Origin: JAAFHB01 sp963675995
Lineage (GTDB): Bacteria > Bacteroidota > Bacteroidia > Bacteroidales > Prolixibacteraceae
Length of the DNA: 64,000 bases
Direction: 5' to 3'
Assembly (NCBI GenBank): GCA_963675995.2
Contig: CAXXIY010000002.1
Span: 2,981,138-3,045,137 of the forward strand
Below the pieces are notes generated by a model. It was not told where the DNA came from and searched no databases. It saw only the letters and a program-made list of their open reading frames with translations. Of this stretch, positions 33,590 to 44,116 are shown piece after piece; within the stretch, counting starts at the first letter, position 1; each line of letters starts with the position of its first letter. The position numbers and the translations under genes are program-made.

Positions 33590-36094
33590 ATGGATCAGGA
33601 TTTCTGTACTACGGTTAGAAGGCTTTTTCGGATTCTATTCGTCGTAATAGGCTTTTCTGTTTTCTTTGCCAGCCTTTCCAGATCACAGTCGGGAAATATC
33701 AATTCCCATGCCTCATTAGCAGAGAAGATTTATTTGCAGCTCGATGGGAAGGTCTACACCACCGATAAGACCATTTGGTTTAAGGCTATTGTTACAGATG
33801 CAGTAAGCCATATTCCTACTGCATTAAGCGGTGTACTGTATGTGGAGTTGGTCGGCCCTGACGAAAAGATAACAGAAAAGAAGCTCATCAAGCTTGTCAA
33901 TGGTATTGGAGATGGATTTTTCCAGTTGAATACGGGGTATTCTGAGGGAATCTATCAAATCAGGGGCTATACGGAGTGGAATAAAAATTTCGGTACAGAT
34001 TTTATTTTCAATGAGTACATCCGGATATTTGCTGCTGCAGCAACTTTAAAATCAAAACCCAAAAATGGTTTCCCTCCGGCAGAAAACCGGAATGAGCCTG
34101 ATTTACAATTTTTTGCTGAAAGTGGAGAACTGGTTCACGGAATACCGTGCAAGATAGGTTTCAAGGCATTGGATCATTATGGCAAAGGGATAAGCGTTGC
34201 AGGTGAAATTGTAACCAAAGAAGGAGAGGTTGTCACTTTTTTTAAGAGTAATCAATTGGGAATGGGGAGTTTTAAACTGTCAATGGTGGATAGCACATAT
34301 GTTTATTATGCCAAACTAAAATCACCTTCAGAAGAAAATCTGTCATTAATGTATCCTTTGCCACGGGTTGTCCCACGCGGAAATGTTTTGGCAGTAATAA
34401 AGAACGGGGATGAAATCCGGTTAGCAGCCACATCCAATTACCTTAAAGATGACACTGTTTACGTAAGGATTTCATGCAGGGGAATGGTTTACTTTGATAT
34501 TAAAGGAGGTCTGAAGGAGGGTGTACTTGCATTTCACTTTCCTGCAAACAGATTGCCTGAAGGAATAATTGCATTTACGATGATGGATAACACCTTTCAA
34601 CCCATTGCCGAAAGACTTTATTTTAATGAAAGACCCGATAGCAGAATAAATATTTCAATTTCCACCGATAAGGTGAACTATACCCAGCGTGAATTAACTC
34701 AGCTAAAAATTGGAACTGAAAATAGTAATGGAGAAGCTGTACCTGCCAGTTTATCGTTATTGGTTTTGAATAAGGAGCAAATGGGGCATATACAACAGAC
34801 CCGTCAAAATATCTTATCTTATTTTCTGCTGAGTTCCGATCTGAAAGGTGAGATAGAAGATCCGGGGTTTTATTTCAATAACGGTGATAACAAGTACAAC
34901 GATCTCGATGCGTTGTTGCTTACACAAGGATGGAGAAAATACAACTATACTAAACCTGCGGAGAAGATTCTGTTTCAACCCGAAGGTCAACTTATTGTCT
35001 CAGGTTCGGTACATGGACTTTTTAAGAAAAAAAAGAAAGAGGTAAAGTTAACGATGATCTCTTTTGGCCAAGGTAAGTCTATTCAGACGCAAAATACCGA
35101 TAGTTTGGGAAGATTCAATTTCAATATGGAAGATGAATTTGGCCAGAATCTTAATATTTTGATTCAAAGTGCCAATAAATCAGGTACAAAAAAAAATTAC
35201 ACAATAGCCCTGGACAAAAAAGAGTCTCCGGCAGTTTATTTTGACCAAACTCAGTTGGTAGAAAGCGTTGACAGTGTATTGCTAAATATTGTTGAGAAAA
35301 ATCTTGAACGAAAAAAGGTAGATGAAACTTTCCCAATATCCTCAGGAGGTATCCTATTGGACGAAGTGGTTGTGGAAGGTTACAGGTTGACCCCTGAAAG
35401 GAAGAAGGTAATGGATGAATACGGCAAACCAAAGGTAGTTATTGAAGGGGAGGCCATACAAAAGAAAGAAGAGAAATGGTCCTATGGGTTGTATAGTGTT
35501 CTGCTGTTCAATTTTCCTGATAAGGTGATTATTAAAGCCGGACGTGACGGGAATCTGTATGCAAAGGTGAAAAATTCAGAGATGACCCTTGTGGTAATCG
35601 ATGGTAAACCCGTGATCTATTACGAATACCCATTTATTCCAAACATTCCACCAAGTCAGGTGAAAAGTTTCGAGATTATTGAGGGTGCAAGAAATTTTTC
35701 AAAACTCTATCTTGAAGCATATCCACAGGCCAATCCTATGGATGCTCCAGCCTGGGGAGACGTAATCGCAATTTATACCCATGGAGGTAAAGGGATATAT
35801 GGTACAGACGAACCGGTGGGCCTTTTACATGCCGCTATTCCTGTTTTTTCGGCATCGCGGGAATTCTATGCCCCCAAATACGAAAACCTTCAACCCCAGG
35901 ACTGGTATAAACCAGATCTACGCGCATTGGTACACTGGATACCTAAAATCAATGCAAATCACTTAGGAAAAGCCTCTGCAACTTTTTACAATGCAGACAT
36001 CACCGGAGAGATGATGGTAGTGGTAGAAGCAATATCGGAGAATGGGGAAATAGGTTACAAGGAGGTGGTCTATGAAGTCAAGAAAAGAAATTAA
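33590..36094 (+). CDS. Exported MG-domain protein with TonB-receptor-plug-like segment
   Basis: An 834-residue protein with an N-terminal signal/anchor (about 10-32). EKIYLQLDGKVYTTDKTIWFKA (about 44-65) opens a macroglobulin-type MG2 domain, followed by further immunoglobulin-like beta domains. Near residues 590-730 it has DEVVVEGYRLTPERKK and a plug-like segment (VVIDGKPVIYYEYPFI, then VKSFEIIEGARNFSKLY), recalling the plug of TonB-dependent receptors but with no barrel. Bacteroidota encode many such proteins of unknown role. It follows the FISUMP gene closely. Confidence 0.8.
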   Translation: MDQDFCTTVRRLFRILFVVIGFSVFFASLSRSQSGNINSHASLAEKIYLQLDGKVYTTDKTIWFKAIVTDAVSHIPTALSGVLYVELVGPDEKITEKKLIKLVNGIGDGFFQLNTGYSEGIYQIRGYTEWNKNFGTDFIFNEYIRIFAAAATLKSKPKNGFPPAENRNEPDLQFFAESGELVHGIPCKIGFKALDHYGKGISVAGEIVTKEGEVVTFFKSNQLGMGSFKLSMVDSTYVYYAKLKSPSEENLSLMYPLPRVVPRGNVLAVIKNGDEIRLAATSNYLKDDTVYVRISCRGMVYFDIKGGLKEGVLAFHFPANRLPEGIIAFTMMDNTFQPIAERLYFNERPDSRINISISTDKVNYTQRELTQLKIGTENSNGEAVPASLSLLVLNKEQMGHIQQTRQNILSYFLLSSDLKGEIEDPGFYFNNGDNKYNDLDALLLTQGWRKYNYTKPAEKILFQPEGQLIVSGSVHGLFKKKKKEVKLTMISFGQGKSIQTQNTDSLGRFNFNMEDEFGQNLNILIQSANKSGTKKNYTIALDKKESPAVYFDQTQLVESVDSVLLNIVEKNLERKKVDETFPISSGGILLDEVVVEGYRLTPERKKVMDEYGKPKVVIEGEAIQKKEEKWSYGLYSVLLFNFPDKVIIKAGRDGNLYAKVKNSEMTLVVIDGKPVIYYEYPFIPNIPPSQVKSFEIIEGARNFSKLYLEAYPQANPMDAPAWGDVIAIYTHGGKGIYGTDEPVGLLHAAIPVFSASREFYAPKYENLQPQDWYKPDLRALVHWIPKINANHLGKASATFYNADITGEMMVVVEAISENGEIGYKEVVYEVKKRN

Positions 36095-36134
36095 AAGAAA
36101 GAAAATTCATTAATTCAGCATAAATAAAAAAGAT

Positions 36135-36767
36135 ATGACTTTAGATTATTTTGTGGCCTATTTTACAATCTTATTTATCGCAACGGTTACACCCGGACCA
36201 AATTCACTTTTGGCAATAAACCATGGAATAAATCACGGGATCAGGCAATCAATTTTCAGCGGACTTGGAAACCTAGCTGGAAATATGTTATTGGCGCTGG
36301 TTTCAATTTTGGGATTGGGAGCAATACTTATTGCTTCTGGCATCATTTTTACAGTTATTAAATGGATCGGTATAATTTATCTTTTATTTGTAGGATTTAA
36401 ACTGATATTTGAACCGATTAACACAGAAACTTGCAGTAATAATTTGGATAAAGCATCGAAAACCAAAAGAAAAAACAGTCTGTTCCTGGACGGATTGATT
36501 ATTGCCATAGGTAATCCCAAGGGGATATTGTTCTTTACAGCTTTGTTCCCCCAGTTTATTGATGTAAAGCATGCAACTTCTGAAGGGTTTTTGATTATAT
36601 TTTCGACATTGGGAATTGTAGCCTTTGGATGTTATATGCTCTACGCGGTTTTTGGGGTAAGATTAAACAAACTATTTCTGAGAAAGTCATTCAGAAAAGG
36701 ATTTAACAGGATCACTGGCGCCATCTTTATTGTTACAGGACTAACAATTGCCTTTTCCAAGAAGTAA
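36135..36767 (+). CDS. LysE/RhtB family exporter
   Basis: A 210-residue membrane protein with six predicted helices and the family signature ATVTPGPNSLLAINHGINHG near residue 20. GLIIAIGNPKGILFFTALFPQF matches the second conserved half-motif. These proteins export amino acids or derivatives. It lies 40 bp after the MG/plug gene, possibly in the same transcript. Substrate unknown. Confidence 0.88.
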   Translation: MTLDYFVAYFTILFIATVTPGPNSLLAINHGINHGIRQSIFSGLGNLAGNMLLALVSILGLGAILIASGIIFTVIKWIGIIYLLFVGFKLIFEPINTETCSNNLDKASKTKRKNSLFLDGLIIAIGNPKGILFFTALFPQFIDVKHATSEGFLIIFSTLGIVAFGCYMLYAVFGVRLNKLFLRKSFRKGFNRITGAIFIVTGLTIAFSKK

Positions 36768-36844
36768 TTGGAAATGAATTCAATAATAGATATTTTTATA
36801 TCAATATTAGGTGAGCGGAAATGTCTGTAAAAATCGGCCCTTAA

Positions 36845-36852
36845 TATCTTTG
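36845..36852 (+). promoter_or_regulatory. -7 promoter box of the PLP desulfhydrase gene
   Basis: TATCTTTG matches TAnnTTTG, 29 bases before the ATG at 36882. Confidence 0.6.
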
Positions 36853-36881
36853 AAATGTTATAAATAACAACCTACAGATAA

Positions 36882-37877
36882 ATGGATTACAAACAAAGCA
36901 TACTGGACAAAAAAATTAATCTGGGATTCTTCCCGACACCATTACAACCACTTCCCCAATTATCAAAGAATTATCCGGGCTACAATATCTTCATCAAAAG
37001 AGACGATCAGACCGGTTTAGCCAGTGGTGGGAATAAGACAAGAAAACTGGAATATCTTATTCAGCAAGCAATTGTAAATAATTGCAATACTGTTATTACA
37101 GCGGGCGCCCAACAATCGAATCACTGCCGTCAGACCGCAGCTGCATGTGCTGCATCGGGGTTGGAATGTCATTTATTGTTGGGGGGAACCGAACCTGAGA
37201 AATACAATGGGAACCTGCTCCTCTCCTATTTGCTGGGGGCTATCATCCACTTTGCCGGAGAGAACAGAAAGGGTGAGGACATCGGTCATTTAAAGACTGA
37301 ATTGGATATAAGTGGCAAAAGTTGCTACATCATCCCATATGGCGGTTCAAATTGCATTGGCGCGCTTGGTTTCGTTGAGGCAGCCGGAGAGCTGAAAGAA
37401 CAGCTGACTGCGCTTGATCTGGAAATCGATTATATCTTCTTTGCTTCAAGCTCCGGAGGAACCCAGGCAGGATTAACCCTGGGGAAAGATTTATTCGGAT
37501 TAAAGGCCGAACTGATGCCTGTGAATATCGACAAATCTGAAACACAGGGATTATCCCTGGAACAAGTCGTATTAAATATCCTCCGACAGGAGAAAGACTT
37601 ATTTGGCTTTGCTAAAGATTATCGTCTTGAGGAGATCAGACTGATTAAAGGTTATGATGAAAATGGATATGGAGTGGTTACTAAAGATGAGATATTTGCC
37701 ATAAAGGAACTTGCAACTAATGAAGGAATTATACTTGATCCGGTTTATACTGCGAGAGCCTTTTATGGAATGCTGGATCATCTGAAGAATAAAAAAATAC
37801 CATCCGGTTCGAATGTTCTTTTCTGGCATACAGGTGGCTTGCCTGCAAATTTCTATTACGCAGATCAGTTAAAATGA
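36882..37877 (+). CDS. D-cysteine desulfhydrase / ACC deaminase family PLP enzyme
   Basis: A 331-residue fold-type II PLP enzyme. The cofactor lysine is Lys52 in SGGNKTRKLEYL. AGAQQSNHCRQTAAACAASG is the substrate-side loop, ASSSGGTQAG holds the phosphate, and the C-terminal LDPVYTARAFYGM and LFWHTGG blocks are conserved. Members desulfhydrate D-cysteine or deaminate 1-aminocyclopropane-1-carboxylate, and the family cannot be split reliably by eye. It is followed by a hairpin. Confidence 0.88.
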   Translation: MDYKQSILDKKINLGFFPTPLQPLPQLSKNYPGYNIFIKRDDQTGLASGGNKTRKLEYLIQQAIVNNCNTVITAGAQQSNHCRQTAAACAASGLECHLLLGGTEPEKYNGNLLLSYLLGAIIHFAGENRKGEDIGHLKTELDISGKSCYIIPYGGSNCIGALGFVEAAGELKEQLTALDLEIDYIFFASSSGGTQAGLTLGKDLFGLKAELMPVNIDKSETQGLSLEQVVLNILRQEKDLFGFAKDYRLEEIRLIKGYDENGYGVVTKDEIFAIKELATNEGIILDPVYTARAFYGMLDHLKNKKIPSGSNVLFWHTGGLPANFYYADQLK

Positions 37878-37881
37878 AATA

Positions 37882-37927
37882 GCCATGATAAAAATATCTC
37901 CAACCGATATGAATATTTCATCATGGC
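37882..37927 (+). terminator. Likely terminator after the PLP desulfhydrase gene
   Basis: GCCATGAT (37882-37889) pairs with ATCATGGC (37920-37927), and the inner flanks are A- and T-rich. There is no strong T-run after it, so confidence is moderate. Confidence 0.45.
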
Positions 37928-38038
37928 CATTAGCTTCGCTGATCTACGATTCCATTTGGCCACTAAAAACAAATATAAACAGATGAAACAATTTTGATAC
38001 AATTACCGTTAGGTTAATAAAGTCAGATATATTATTGA

Positions 38039-39076
38039 ATGAACAAACTAAAATCAGATATGCAACGAACACCAATCGTTACCATTAAGCCTCTTGGATT
38101 TATGTGGCCGGTGAAAAATCCTTTTCTGTTTTGTGCCCATCACCTGGATGAATATCCTGCAGGAAATGATGAAATGGGACCAGATGCCTCGCTTCAGGGA
38201 CGCGATATTGGCCAGGATTTTACCCCAAAGGATGGCTGGAGGATGTATCATGGTACAAGGATTCCTGGATTTCCGGTTCATCCCCACAGGGGTTTTGAAA
38301 CAATAACCATTGTAAGGAAAGGGTTTGTTGATCATTCTGATTCGCATGGCCAGGCAGGCAGATACGGCGGTGGCGATGTGCAATGGATGACAGCCGGATC
38401 GGGATTACAACATTGTGAAATGTTTCCGTTGCTCAACCAGGCAACCGAAAATACCACTGAATTATTTCAGGTTTGGCTTAACCTTCCGGGAGCAAAAAAA
38501 TTTGCTGAACCCCATTTTAAAATGCTTTGGTCAGAAGATATCCCACTCCACAAAGTGTTGGACGAAAACGGAAAATGTATTGAAATTAATGTAATTGCGG
38601 GTAGTATTGACAACATTATCCCCCTCTCCCCTGCCCCCGACTCCTGGGCAGCTGATCCCCAAAATGAAGTTGCAGTCTGGACGGTTAAGATGGAGGCCGG
38701 GTCACAATGGATCGTACCTGCCGCAAGTATTGAGGCTAACCGGACGATCTATTTCCATTCAGGAACATCAATCAATATAAATGATACCCCGATTATTTCG
38801 TATCAGGCGGTGGAGGTCATGGCAGATCAGGTGCTGACAATAACCAACGGCAATTCAGCCTCTTCATTACTTATATTACAGGGAAAGCCTATTAATGAGC
38901 CGGTTGTTCAATACGGACCGTTCGTAATGAATTCCCAGACCGAAATCCAGCAGGCTTTTGCAGATTATCAGAAAACTGAATTCGGTGGTTGGCCATGGCC
39001 CCGACGCGACCAGGTTTTTCCCCGTACTCAAGGACGATTCGCAAAATACAGAGATGGTTCAGAGGAAATCAGATAA
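38039..39076 (+). CDS. Pirin family protein
   Basis: A 345-residue double cupin. The N-terminal cupin carries the pirin metal site in FPVHPHRGFETITIVRKGFVDHSDSHG and GGGDVQWMTAGSGLQHCEMF, with three His and one Glu. The C-terminal domain ends GPFVMNSQTEIQQAFADYQKTEFGGWPWP, the pirin C-terminal signature. Some bacterial pirins have quercetinase activity, others regulate enzymes. The tail DQVFPRTQGRFAKYRDG is a common ending in the family. Standing alone, its context gives no clue. Confidence 0.92.
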   Translation: MNKLKSDMQRTPIVTIKPLGFMWPVKNPFLFCAHHLDEYPAGNDEMGPDASLQGRDIGQDFTPKDGWRMYHGTRIPGFPVHPHRGFETITIVRKGFVDHSDSHGQAGRYGGGDVQWMTAGSGLQHCEMFPLLNQATENTTELFQVWLNLPGAKKFAEPHFKMLWSEDIPLHKVLDENGKCIEINVIAGSIDNIIPLSPAPDSWAADPQNEVAVWTVKMEAGSQWIVPAASIEANRTIYFHSGTSININDTPIISYQAVEVMADQVLTITNGNSASSLLILQGKPINEPVVQYGPFVMNSQTEIQQAFADYQKTEFGGWPWPRRDQVFPRTQGRFAKYRDGSEEIR

Positions 39077-39372
39077 AATTTATCCGCTATTATATTTATA
39101 AAAACAGGGTTCGTGGCAATAGGGTTGATATTCGAAAGATTGTTAATACCTTATTTTATTGTTTCAATTAACATGATAAGGGTCGTTACACAAAGAATTT
39201 CTCAATTCGATAAAGTGTGGATTCAGGAATCTAAAAACTTCGATTATCTAAAAACCCCAACCAAAAATGGTCCTCCATCTTCAAATACTTCGTTAAAATT
39301 CTTGACTGTATCCAAGTAAATCTTACTTTTGTTCCACATTATTCGAATTCCCAAACAATTCAATCAAATAAT
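39077..39372. other. Intergenic region before the sugar locus
   Basis: No supported ORF on either strand. The region is AT-rich, with the promoter at 39302-39331 as the only recognised element. Confidence 0.6.
39302..39331 (+). promoter_or_regulatory. Promoter of the Gfo/Idh/MocA-DUF1080 operon
   Basis: TACTTTTG (39324-39331) matches TAnnTTTG. TTGAC at 39302-39306, 17 bases upstream, fits a -33 element. The ATG at 39373 is 41 bases downstream. Confidence 0.65.
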
Positions 39373-40644
39373 ATGGATAAGAAATCACCAAATCGCAGAA
39401 CGTTCCTCAAAACTACGGTAGCTGCTGCTGCCGGAATGATGATTATTCCCCGTCATGTATTAGGAGGTCCGGGCTTTATAGCTCCTAGTGACCAGCTTAC
39501 AAAAGCCATTATCGGAACTGGTGGAATGGGGCGTGGACACATCTCCTATGAAGGGACAAAAGTCGTTGCAATTTGCGACGTCGACCGTAAACATATTGAG
39601 TTAGCTCAATCAATGATTCCTAACTCTGTTAAAACATTCCATGATTATCGTGAACTTTTACTTCTACCTGAAATTGATATCGTCCATATCGCCACTCCTC
39701 CGCACTGGCATGGCTTAATGGCCATTGAAGCCGCCCGCGCCGGAAAAGATATCTGGTGCGAAAAACCGATGACCAGAACCATTGGTGAAGGGAAGAGAGT
39801 TGTTGAAGAGGTCAATAAGCACGGGCGGATGTTCCGTTTAAACACCTGGTTCAGGTTTAAAGACAATTTTTATGGTCTTGGAACAGAAGTCAAACCTTTG
39901 AAGAAAGTGATTGACAGTGGTATTCTTGGATGGCCATTGAAAGTAACCGTAAGTGGAAATACAGGATTTGACTGGAAATTCTACTGGCGCGGTGAAACCA
40001 ATCTTACCCCTCAACCGGTTCCTGAAGAGCTGGATTACGATTTCTGGCTAGGTCCCGCACCCCACCGTCCCTATAATGTTGAGCGCGTTCATGCTAAATT
40101 CCGCGGGTACTGGGATTACGATGGCGGTGGTCTTGGTGACATGGGTCAACATTACCTCGATCCGGTTCAATATCTGTTAGGAAAAGACAATGACAGCCCA
40201 ATAAAAATCGAAGTTGATGCTCCCCAACAACACGAAGACGCAGTAGGGAGCTGGCGCAGGGTTGAATATACCTATGCCGACGGGTGTAAAATCATTCTTG
40301 ATGGTGAAAATAAAGATAAAGATGCGGCCTACATCGAAGGTCCTAATGGAAAGATCTTCAAAGGATTTGCTTCGGATATCCCTAAATTGCAACAATTTAT
40401 AGAAACACTGGCGGACCCCGAACCACGTATTACGACATTCTCGGAATCGGTGAGAACACGTCAGAAATTTGCATTGAACGAAATGAACGGATACCGCTCA
40501 TGTACATTGGTAAATTTGGGTATTCTGGCCGTTCGTCTGGGAAGAACACTCCATTTCGATCCGGTTAAGCAGGAGTTTATCAATGATGAAGATGCCAACC
40601 GGCTGATTTATCAACCCATGCGGGCGCCATGGACAACAATTTAA
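39373..40644 (+). CDS. Tat-exported Gfo/Idh/MocA family oxidoreductase
   Basis: A 423-residue NAD(P)-dependent oxidoreductase. The N-terminus NRRTFLKTTVAAAAGMMIIPR is a good twin-arginine signal, implying export already folded with cofactor. The Rossmann domain shows IGTGGMGRGHISYEG and AICDVD. CEKPMTRTIGEGKRVVEE is the family's EKP motif, and the C-terminal domain has GDMGQHYLDPVQYLLG with a His near the active site. Exported members act on sugars, glycosides or related polyols. The HEAT/DUF1080 gene begins 24 bp later, suggesting joint action on oxidised (3-keto) sugars. Confidence 0.9.
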   Translation: MDKKSPNRRTFLKTTVAAAAGMMIIPRHVLGGPGFIAPSDQLTKAIIGTGGMGRGHISYEGTKVVAICDVDRKHIELAQSMIPNSVKTFHDYRELLLLPEIDIVHIATPPHWHGLMAIEAARAGKDIWCEKPMTRTIGEGKRVVEEVNKHGRMFRLNTWFRFKDNFYGLGTEVKPLKKVIDSGILGWPLKVTVSGNTGFDWKFYWRGETNLTPQPVPEELDYDFWLGPAPHRPYNVERVHAKFRGYWDYDGGGLGDMGQHYLDPVQYLLGKDNDSPIKIEVDAPQQHEDAVGSWRRVEYTYADGCKIILDGENKDKDAAYIEGPNGKIFKGFASDIPKLQQFIETLADPEPRITTFSESVRTRQKFALNEMNGYRSCTLVNLGILAVRLGRTLHFDPVKQEFINDEDANRLIYQPMRAPWTTI

Positions 40645-40668
40645 TATTCAATTTAAAATAATATATTC

Positions 40669-43600
40669 ATGCAAAAGATTTTAAATTCTTTACTGGTTGC
40701 GGTGTTTGCACTGTTACTGATCACACCATCACTAAATGGACAGGAAAACAGAACACTAGCCACAAAAATTGCAGATCTGTTGGCACAAATGCCTGCAAAT
40801 AACCTACAGCAGAGGGATAAATTGGCTGAAGAATTGATCTCACTGGGCGACGAAGGTTTTCAAAAATTAGCCGAAAAGATGGTTCCCTCCGGAAAAGGAG
40901 ACAATTCGGCAGTTGTTTTCGCTTTAAATGGCTTAACAAGATATGTAAGCCAACCGGGCAAGGAGATCCAAAAAGCATTTGCTGAAAAAGCGTTCATTTC
41001 TGCACTCGATAAAGCTTCTTCTTCTGAGATAAAGGCATTTTTTATGCGGCAATTGAAATTAATCGGAACAGACAAAGCTGTAAGTTCCGCAGCCTATTAT
41101 CTGACAAACAACGAATTATGTGAGCCCGCAACTTTTATAATCACTTCTGTTGGCGGTGAGCTGGCAAAAAATGAATTATTGAAGGCTTTTCCAAAAGCAG
41201 AAGGTAACACTTTGGTGACCATTACACGTGCATTAGGAGAACTCCAGGCAAAAGCGGCCAACAGCCTTATATTAAAAAATATCAATTCAGAGAATCAAAA
41301 TCTTAAAAAGGTTTCTCTGGCTGCAGTTGCAGCTTTAGGAGTTGCAGAATCATACCAGTCACTTTTGGCTGCGGCTCAAAAATCAGGATTCGTTTATGAG
41401 CCATCCAACGCAACGTCGGCCTTTATCACCTATGCTCAAAAGCTGGGAGAAACCGGAAATCTTCAACTTTGTGCAAAAGCATGCGATGAAATTATCACCA
41501 TCTGCCAGTCACCAGCACAATTACATTCCAAATCCTCTGCATTGTCAATTTATACCACCTTTTTTGAAAAAGAGGCGCAGGCTAAACTGCTCAAATCATT
41601 CGACAACAATGATAAAGCTTTCAGATTTTCAATTTTGAACCTGGTTGCTAAAAGTAAACTGGCACCAACCAAAGAGTGGATAGCCAAGGCAAAAAAAGCT
41701 CAACCTGAAGAAAAATCAGAAATCATTACCATGCTGGGTAAGAAAGGTGATCTTACTGCTGCTGAATTTATTCAGAAACAACTGGCAAATCAATCTCCGT
41801 TAGTAAGTGAAGCGGCCATTACTGCATTTGCAAAACTTAAAGGGAAAGAGGCGATTGGAGAGATCGCATTACTATTAAAGAAGGGCATTGAGCCTGAATA
41901 TTCGGCCAAATGTCTTATGTCTTTGGTAGATGAAAAAGGTCTTGACCCGATTGCGGCGATTCTTGAAAGTGCACCTGAAAACTGCAAAAGTGAAGTCATT
42001 TCAATTATTGGAGCTAAATCGGGAAAACGTTTCATTAACCAGATTTTTAACTATACATCCAGTACTAATCCTGTAATTCAATCTGCAGCCTTTGCTGCAT
42101 TGAAAAATACTGTCTCTTCAAACGACACAGAACGGTTGCTCAAGCTCCTTTTTGCGACAGATGACATCGTGAAAATAAAAAATGTTCAGGAAGCAATGGT
42201 AAATGCAGTGTCTGATATTAAAGGCGAAACTGCACAGACAGCTCCTCTTCTTGCACAATTGGGGAATGCCCCAAAGAAGGGAAGAATCCTGGAAGTATTG
42301 CCCCGATTAGGAGGAAAAGAAGCATTGAAAGCTGTTACCAGCTTCATCGGATCATCAGATTCGGAAGTGAGTACTGCTGCCGTTAATGCTTTGATTAATT
42401 GGAAAGACGATTCTGCATCTGCTCCACTTTTCGAAATATGTAAAACTTCAACCGGCGAAAAACAATCCAATGTAATTAAAGGATTTATTCGTCAGATTAA
42501 AGGCTCTTCACTACCCGATGACCAAAAATTACTTCAGTATCGCAAAGTGATGTCCATTGCAACTGACACAAAGGATAAAATCCTAATTATTAAATCAATA
42601 GGTCAAGTAAAAACTTTCCTTGCCCTGGTTACTACGGCCTCTTTTCTAGACAATGCGGATCTAATGGAAGAAGCGGCACAATCGGTAATGTCAATCGCAT
42701 TGCCATCCGGAGGACAGAAAGGGTTATCGGGGATCGTTGTCCGTGATGCCCTTACCAGAACATTAAACCATTTGTCCGGAAGCGAAAGCGAATATGACAA
42801 AACCAAGATCCGCAACTACCTGGCCGAGATGTCCTACGAAGATGGTCTTGTACCCATGTTCAATGGAAAAGATTTAACCGGATGGCAGGGATTGGTTGGA
42901 AATCCGGTCACAAGGGGAAAGATGGATCCGAAAGAACTGGCTAAGAAACAACTTGAGGCTAATCTTAAATCGACCACTAACTGGTCTGTAAAAGACGGGT
43001 GTATCGTATTCAACGGATCTGGAGATAATCTTTGCTCGATCAAAAAGTATGGTGACTTTGAAATGGTTGTGGATTGGAGAATCACAAAAAAAGGCGACAG
43101 TGGTATTTATCTGAGGGGATCTCCTCAGGTTCAGATCTGGGATACCTCTCGGGTTGAGGTAGGTGCGCAGGTTGGATCAGGAGGTCTTTACAATAATCAG
43201 AAGAACCCAAAGAATCCATCAAAAGTTGCGGATAACCCTGTAGGTGACTGGAATACTTTCAGAATAAAAATGATCGGTGATAAAGTGACAGTATATCTGA
43301 ATGGAGAATTGATCGTTGATAATGTTGTCCTGGAAAATTACTGGGATCGTTCTATCCCAATTTTCCCAAAAGAATCAATTGAATTACAGGCACATGGAAC
43401 TGATCTTGCGTTCCGGGATATTTATGTCCAGGAATTAAATAATACCGCATATACGCCTCCGGAGGATGAAGTAAAAGAAGGATTTAAACCTTTATTCAAC
43501 GGGATAAATTTTGATGGATGGACAGGAAACCTGATTGATTATCATGTTGAAAACGGAGAAATTGTTCTTCATGTCGACAATGGACCTTCACATGGAAATA

Positions 43601-44064
43601 TCTTTACAGCTGATGAATACAGCGATTTTATTTATCGCTTTGAATTTCAATTGACTCCGGCTGCCAACAATGGAATTGGTATTCGGGCTCCCCTTAAAGG
43701 AGATGCAGCTTACGAGGGTATGGAGATCCAGGTTCTTGACAATGAAGATCCTGTTTATTCCGCACTTCAACCTTATCAGTATCATGGATCAGTCTATGGT
43801 ATAATCCCCGCCAAACGTGGATATCTAAAGCCTGTCGGTCAATGGAACTACGAGGAAATAGTCGCGAAAGGGACACATATCAAGGTGACACTTAATGGAA
43901 CTGTGATTCTTGACGGCGATATCAAGGAAGCCGCTAAAAACGGTCCGTCAGATCACAAACCACATCCAGGCCTATTTCGTGAAAAGGGGCATATTGGTTT
44001 TCTTGGACATGGTTCAGTTGTTAAATTTAAAAATATCAGGTTGAAAGATCTAAGCAAAAAATAA
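40669..44064 (+). CDS. HEAT-repeat protein with two C-terminal DUF1080 domains
   Basis: A 1131-residue secreted protein: signal peptide (1-24, ending NGQ), an alpha-helical HEAT/ARM-like solenoid (about 30-715), then two tandem DUF1080 (3-keto-disaccharide hydrolase) domains. The first (about 722-925) starts LVPMFNGKDLTGWQGL with DSGIYLRGSPQVQIWD. The second (about 938-1130) starts FKPLFNGINFDGWTG with GIGIRAPLKGDAAYEGMEIQVLD. DUF1080 proteins have a concanavalin-like fold and some hydrolyse or lyse 3-keto-glycosides, which Gfo/Idh/MocA enzymes can produce. The solenoid may scaffold or bind a surface partner. Confidence 0.88.
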   Translation: MQKILNSLLVAVFALLLITPSLNGQENRTLATKIADLLAQMPANNLQQRDKLAEELISLGDEGFQKLAEKMVPSGKGDNSAVVFALNGLTRYVSQPGKEIQKAFAEKAFISALDKASSSEIKAFFMRQLKLIGTDKAVSSAAYYLTNNELCEPATFIITSVGGELAKNELLKAFPKAEGNTLVTITRALGELQAKAANSLILKNINSENQNLKKVSLAAVAALGVAESYQSLLAAAQKSGFVYEPSNATSAFITYAQKLGETGNLQLCAKACDEIITICQSPAQLHSKSSALSIYTTFFEKEAQAKLLKSFDNNDKAFRFSILNLVAKSKLAPTKEWIAKAKKAQPEEKSEIITMLGKKGDLTAAEFIQKQLANQSPLVSEAAITAFAKLKGKEAIGEIALLLKKGIEPEYSAKCLMSLVDEKGLDPIAAILESAPENCKSEVISIIGAKSGKRFINQIFNYTSSTNPVIQSAAFAALKNTVSSNDTERLLKLLFATDDIVKIKNVQEAMVNAVSDIKGETAQTAPLLAQLGNAPKKGRILEVLPRLGGKEALKAVTSFIGSSDSEVSTAAVNALINWKDDSASAPLFEICKTSTGEKQSNVIKGFIRQIKGSSLPDDQKLLQYRKVMSIATDTKDKILIIKSIGQVKTFLALVTTASFLDNADLMEEAAQSVMSIALPSGGQKGLSGIVVRDALTRTLNHLSGSESEYDKTKIRNYLAEMSYEDGLVPMFNGKDLTGWQGLVGNPVTRGKMDPKELAKKQLEANLKSTTNWSVKDGCIVFNGSGDNLCSIKKYGDFEMVVDWRITKKGDSGIYLRGSPQVQIWDTSRVEVGAQVGSGGLYNNQKNPKNPSKVADNPVGDWNTFRIKMIGDKVTVYLNGELIVDNVVLENYWDRSIPIFPKESIELQAHGTDLAFRDIYVQELNNTAYTPPEDEVKEGFKPLFNGINFDGWTGNLIDYHVENGEIVLHVDNGPSHGNIFTADEYSDFIYRFEFQLTPAANNGIGIRAPLKGDAAYEGMEIQVLDNEDPVYSALQPYQYHGSVYGIIPAKRGYLKPVGQWNYEEIVAKGTHIKVTLNGTVILDGDIKEAAKNGPSDHKPHPGLFREKGHIGFLGHGSVVKFKNIRLKDLSKK

Positions 44065-44116
44065 AATTGTTGACATTATTTCACTGATTGAGAATCCATT
44101 ATTTTAGAAAAGATCG

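Noticed and set aside
39113..39319. Small plus-strand frame between the pirin and oxidoreductase genes
   Set aside because: Low-complexity translation with no motif, overlapping no promoter logic. Treated as non-coding.
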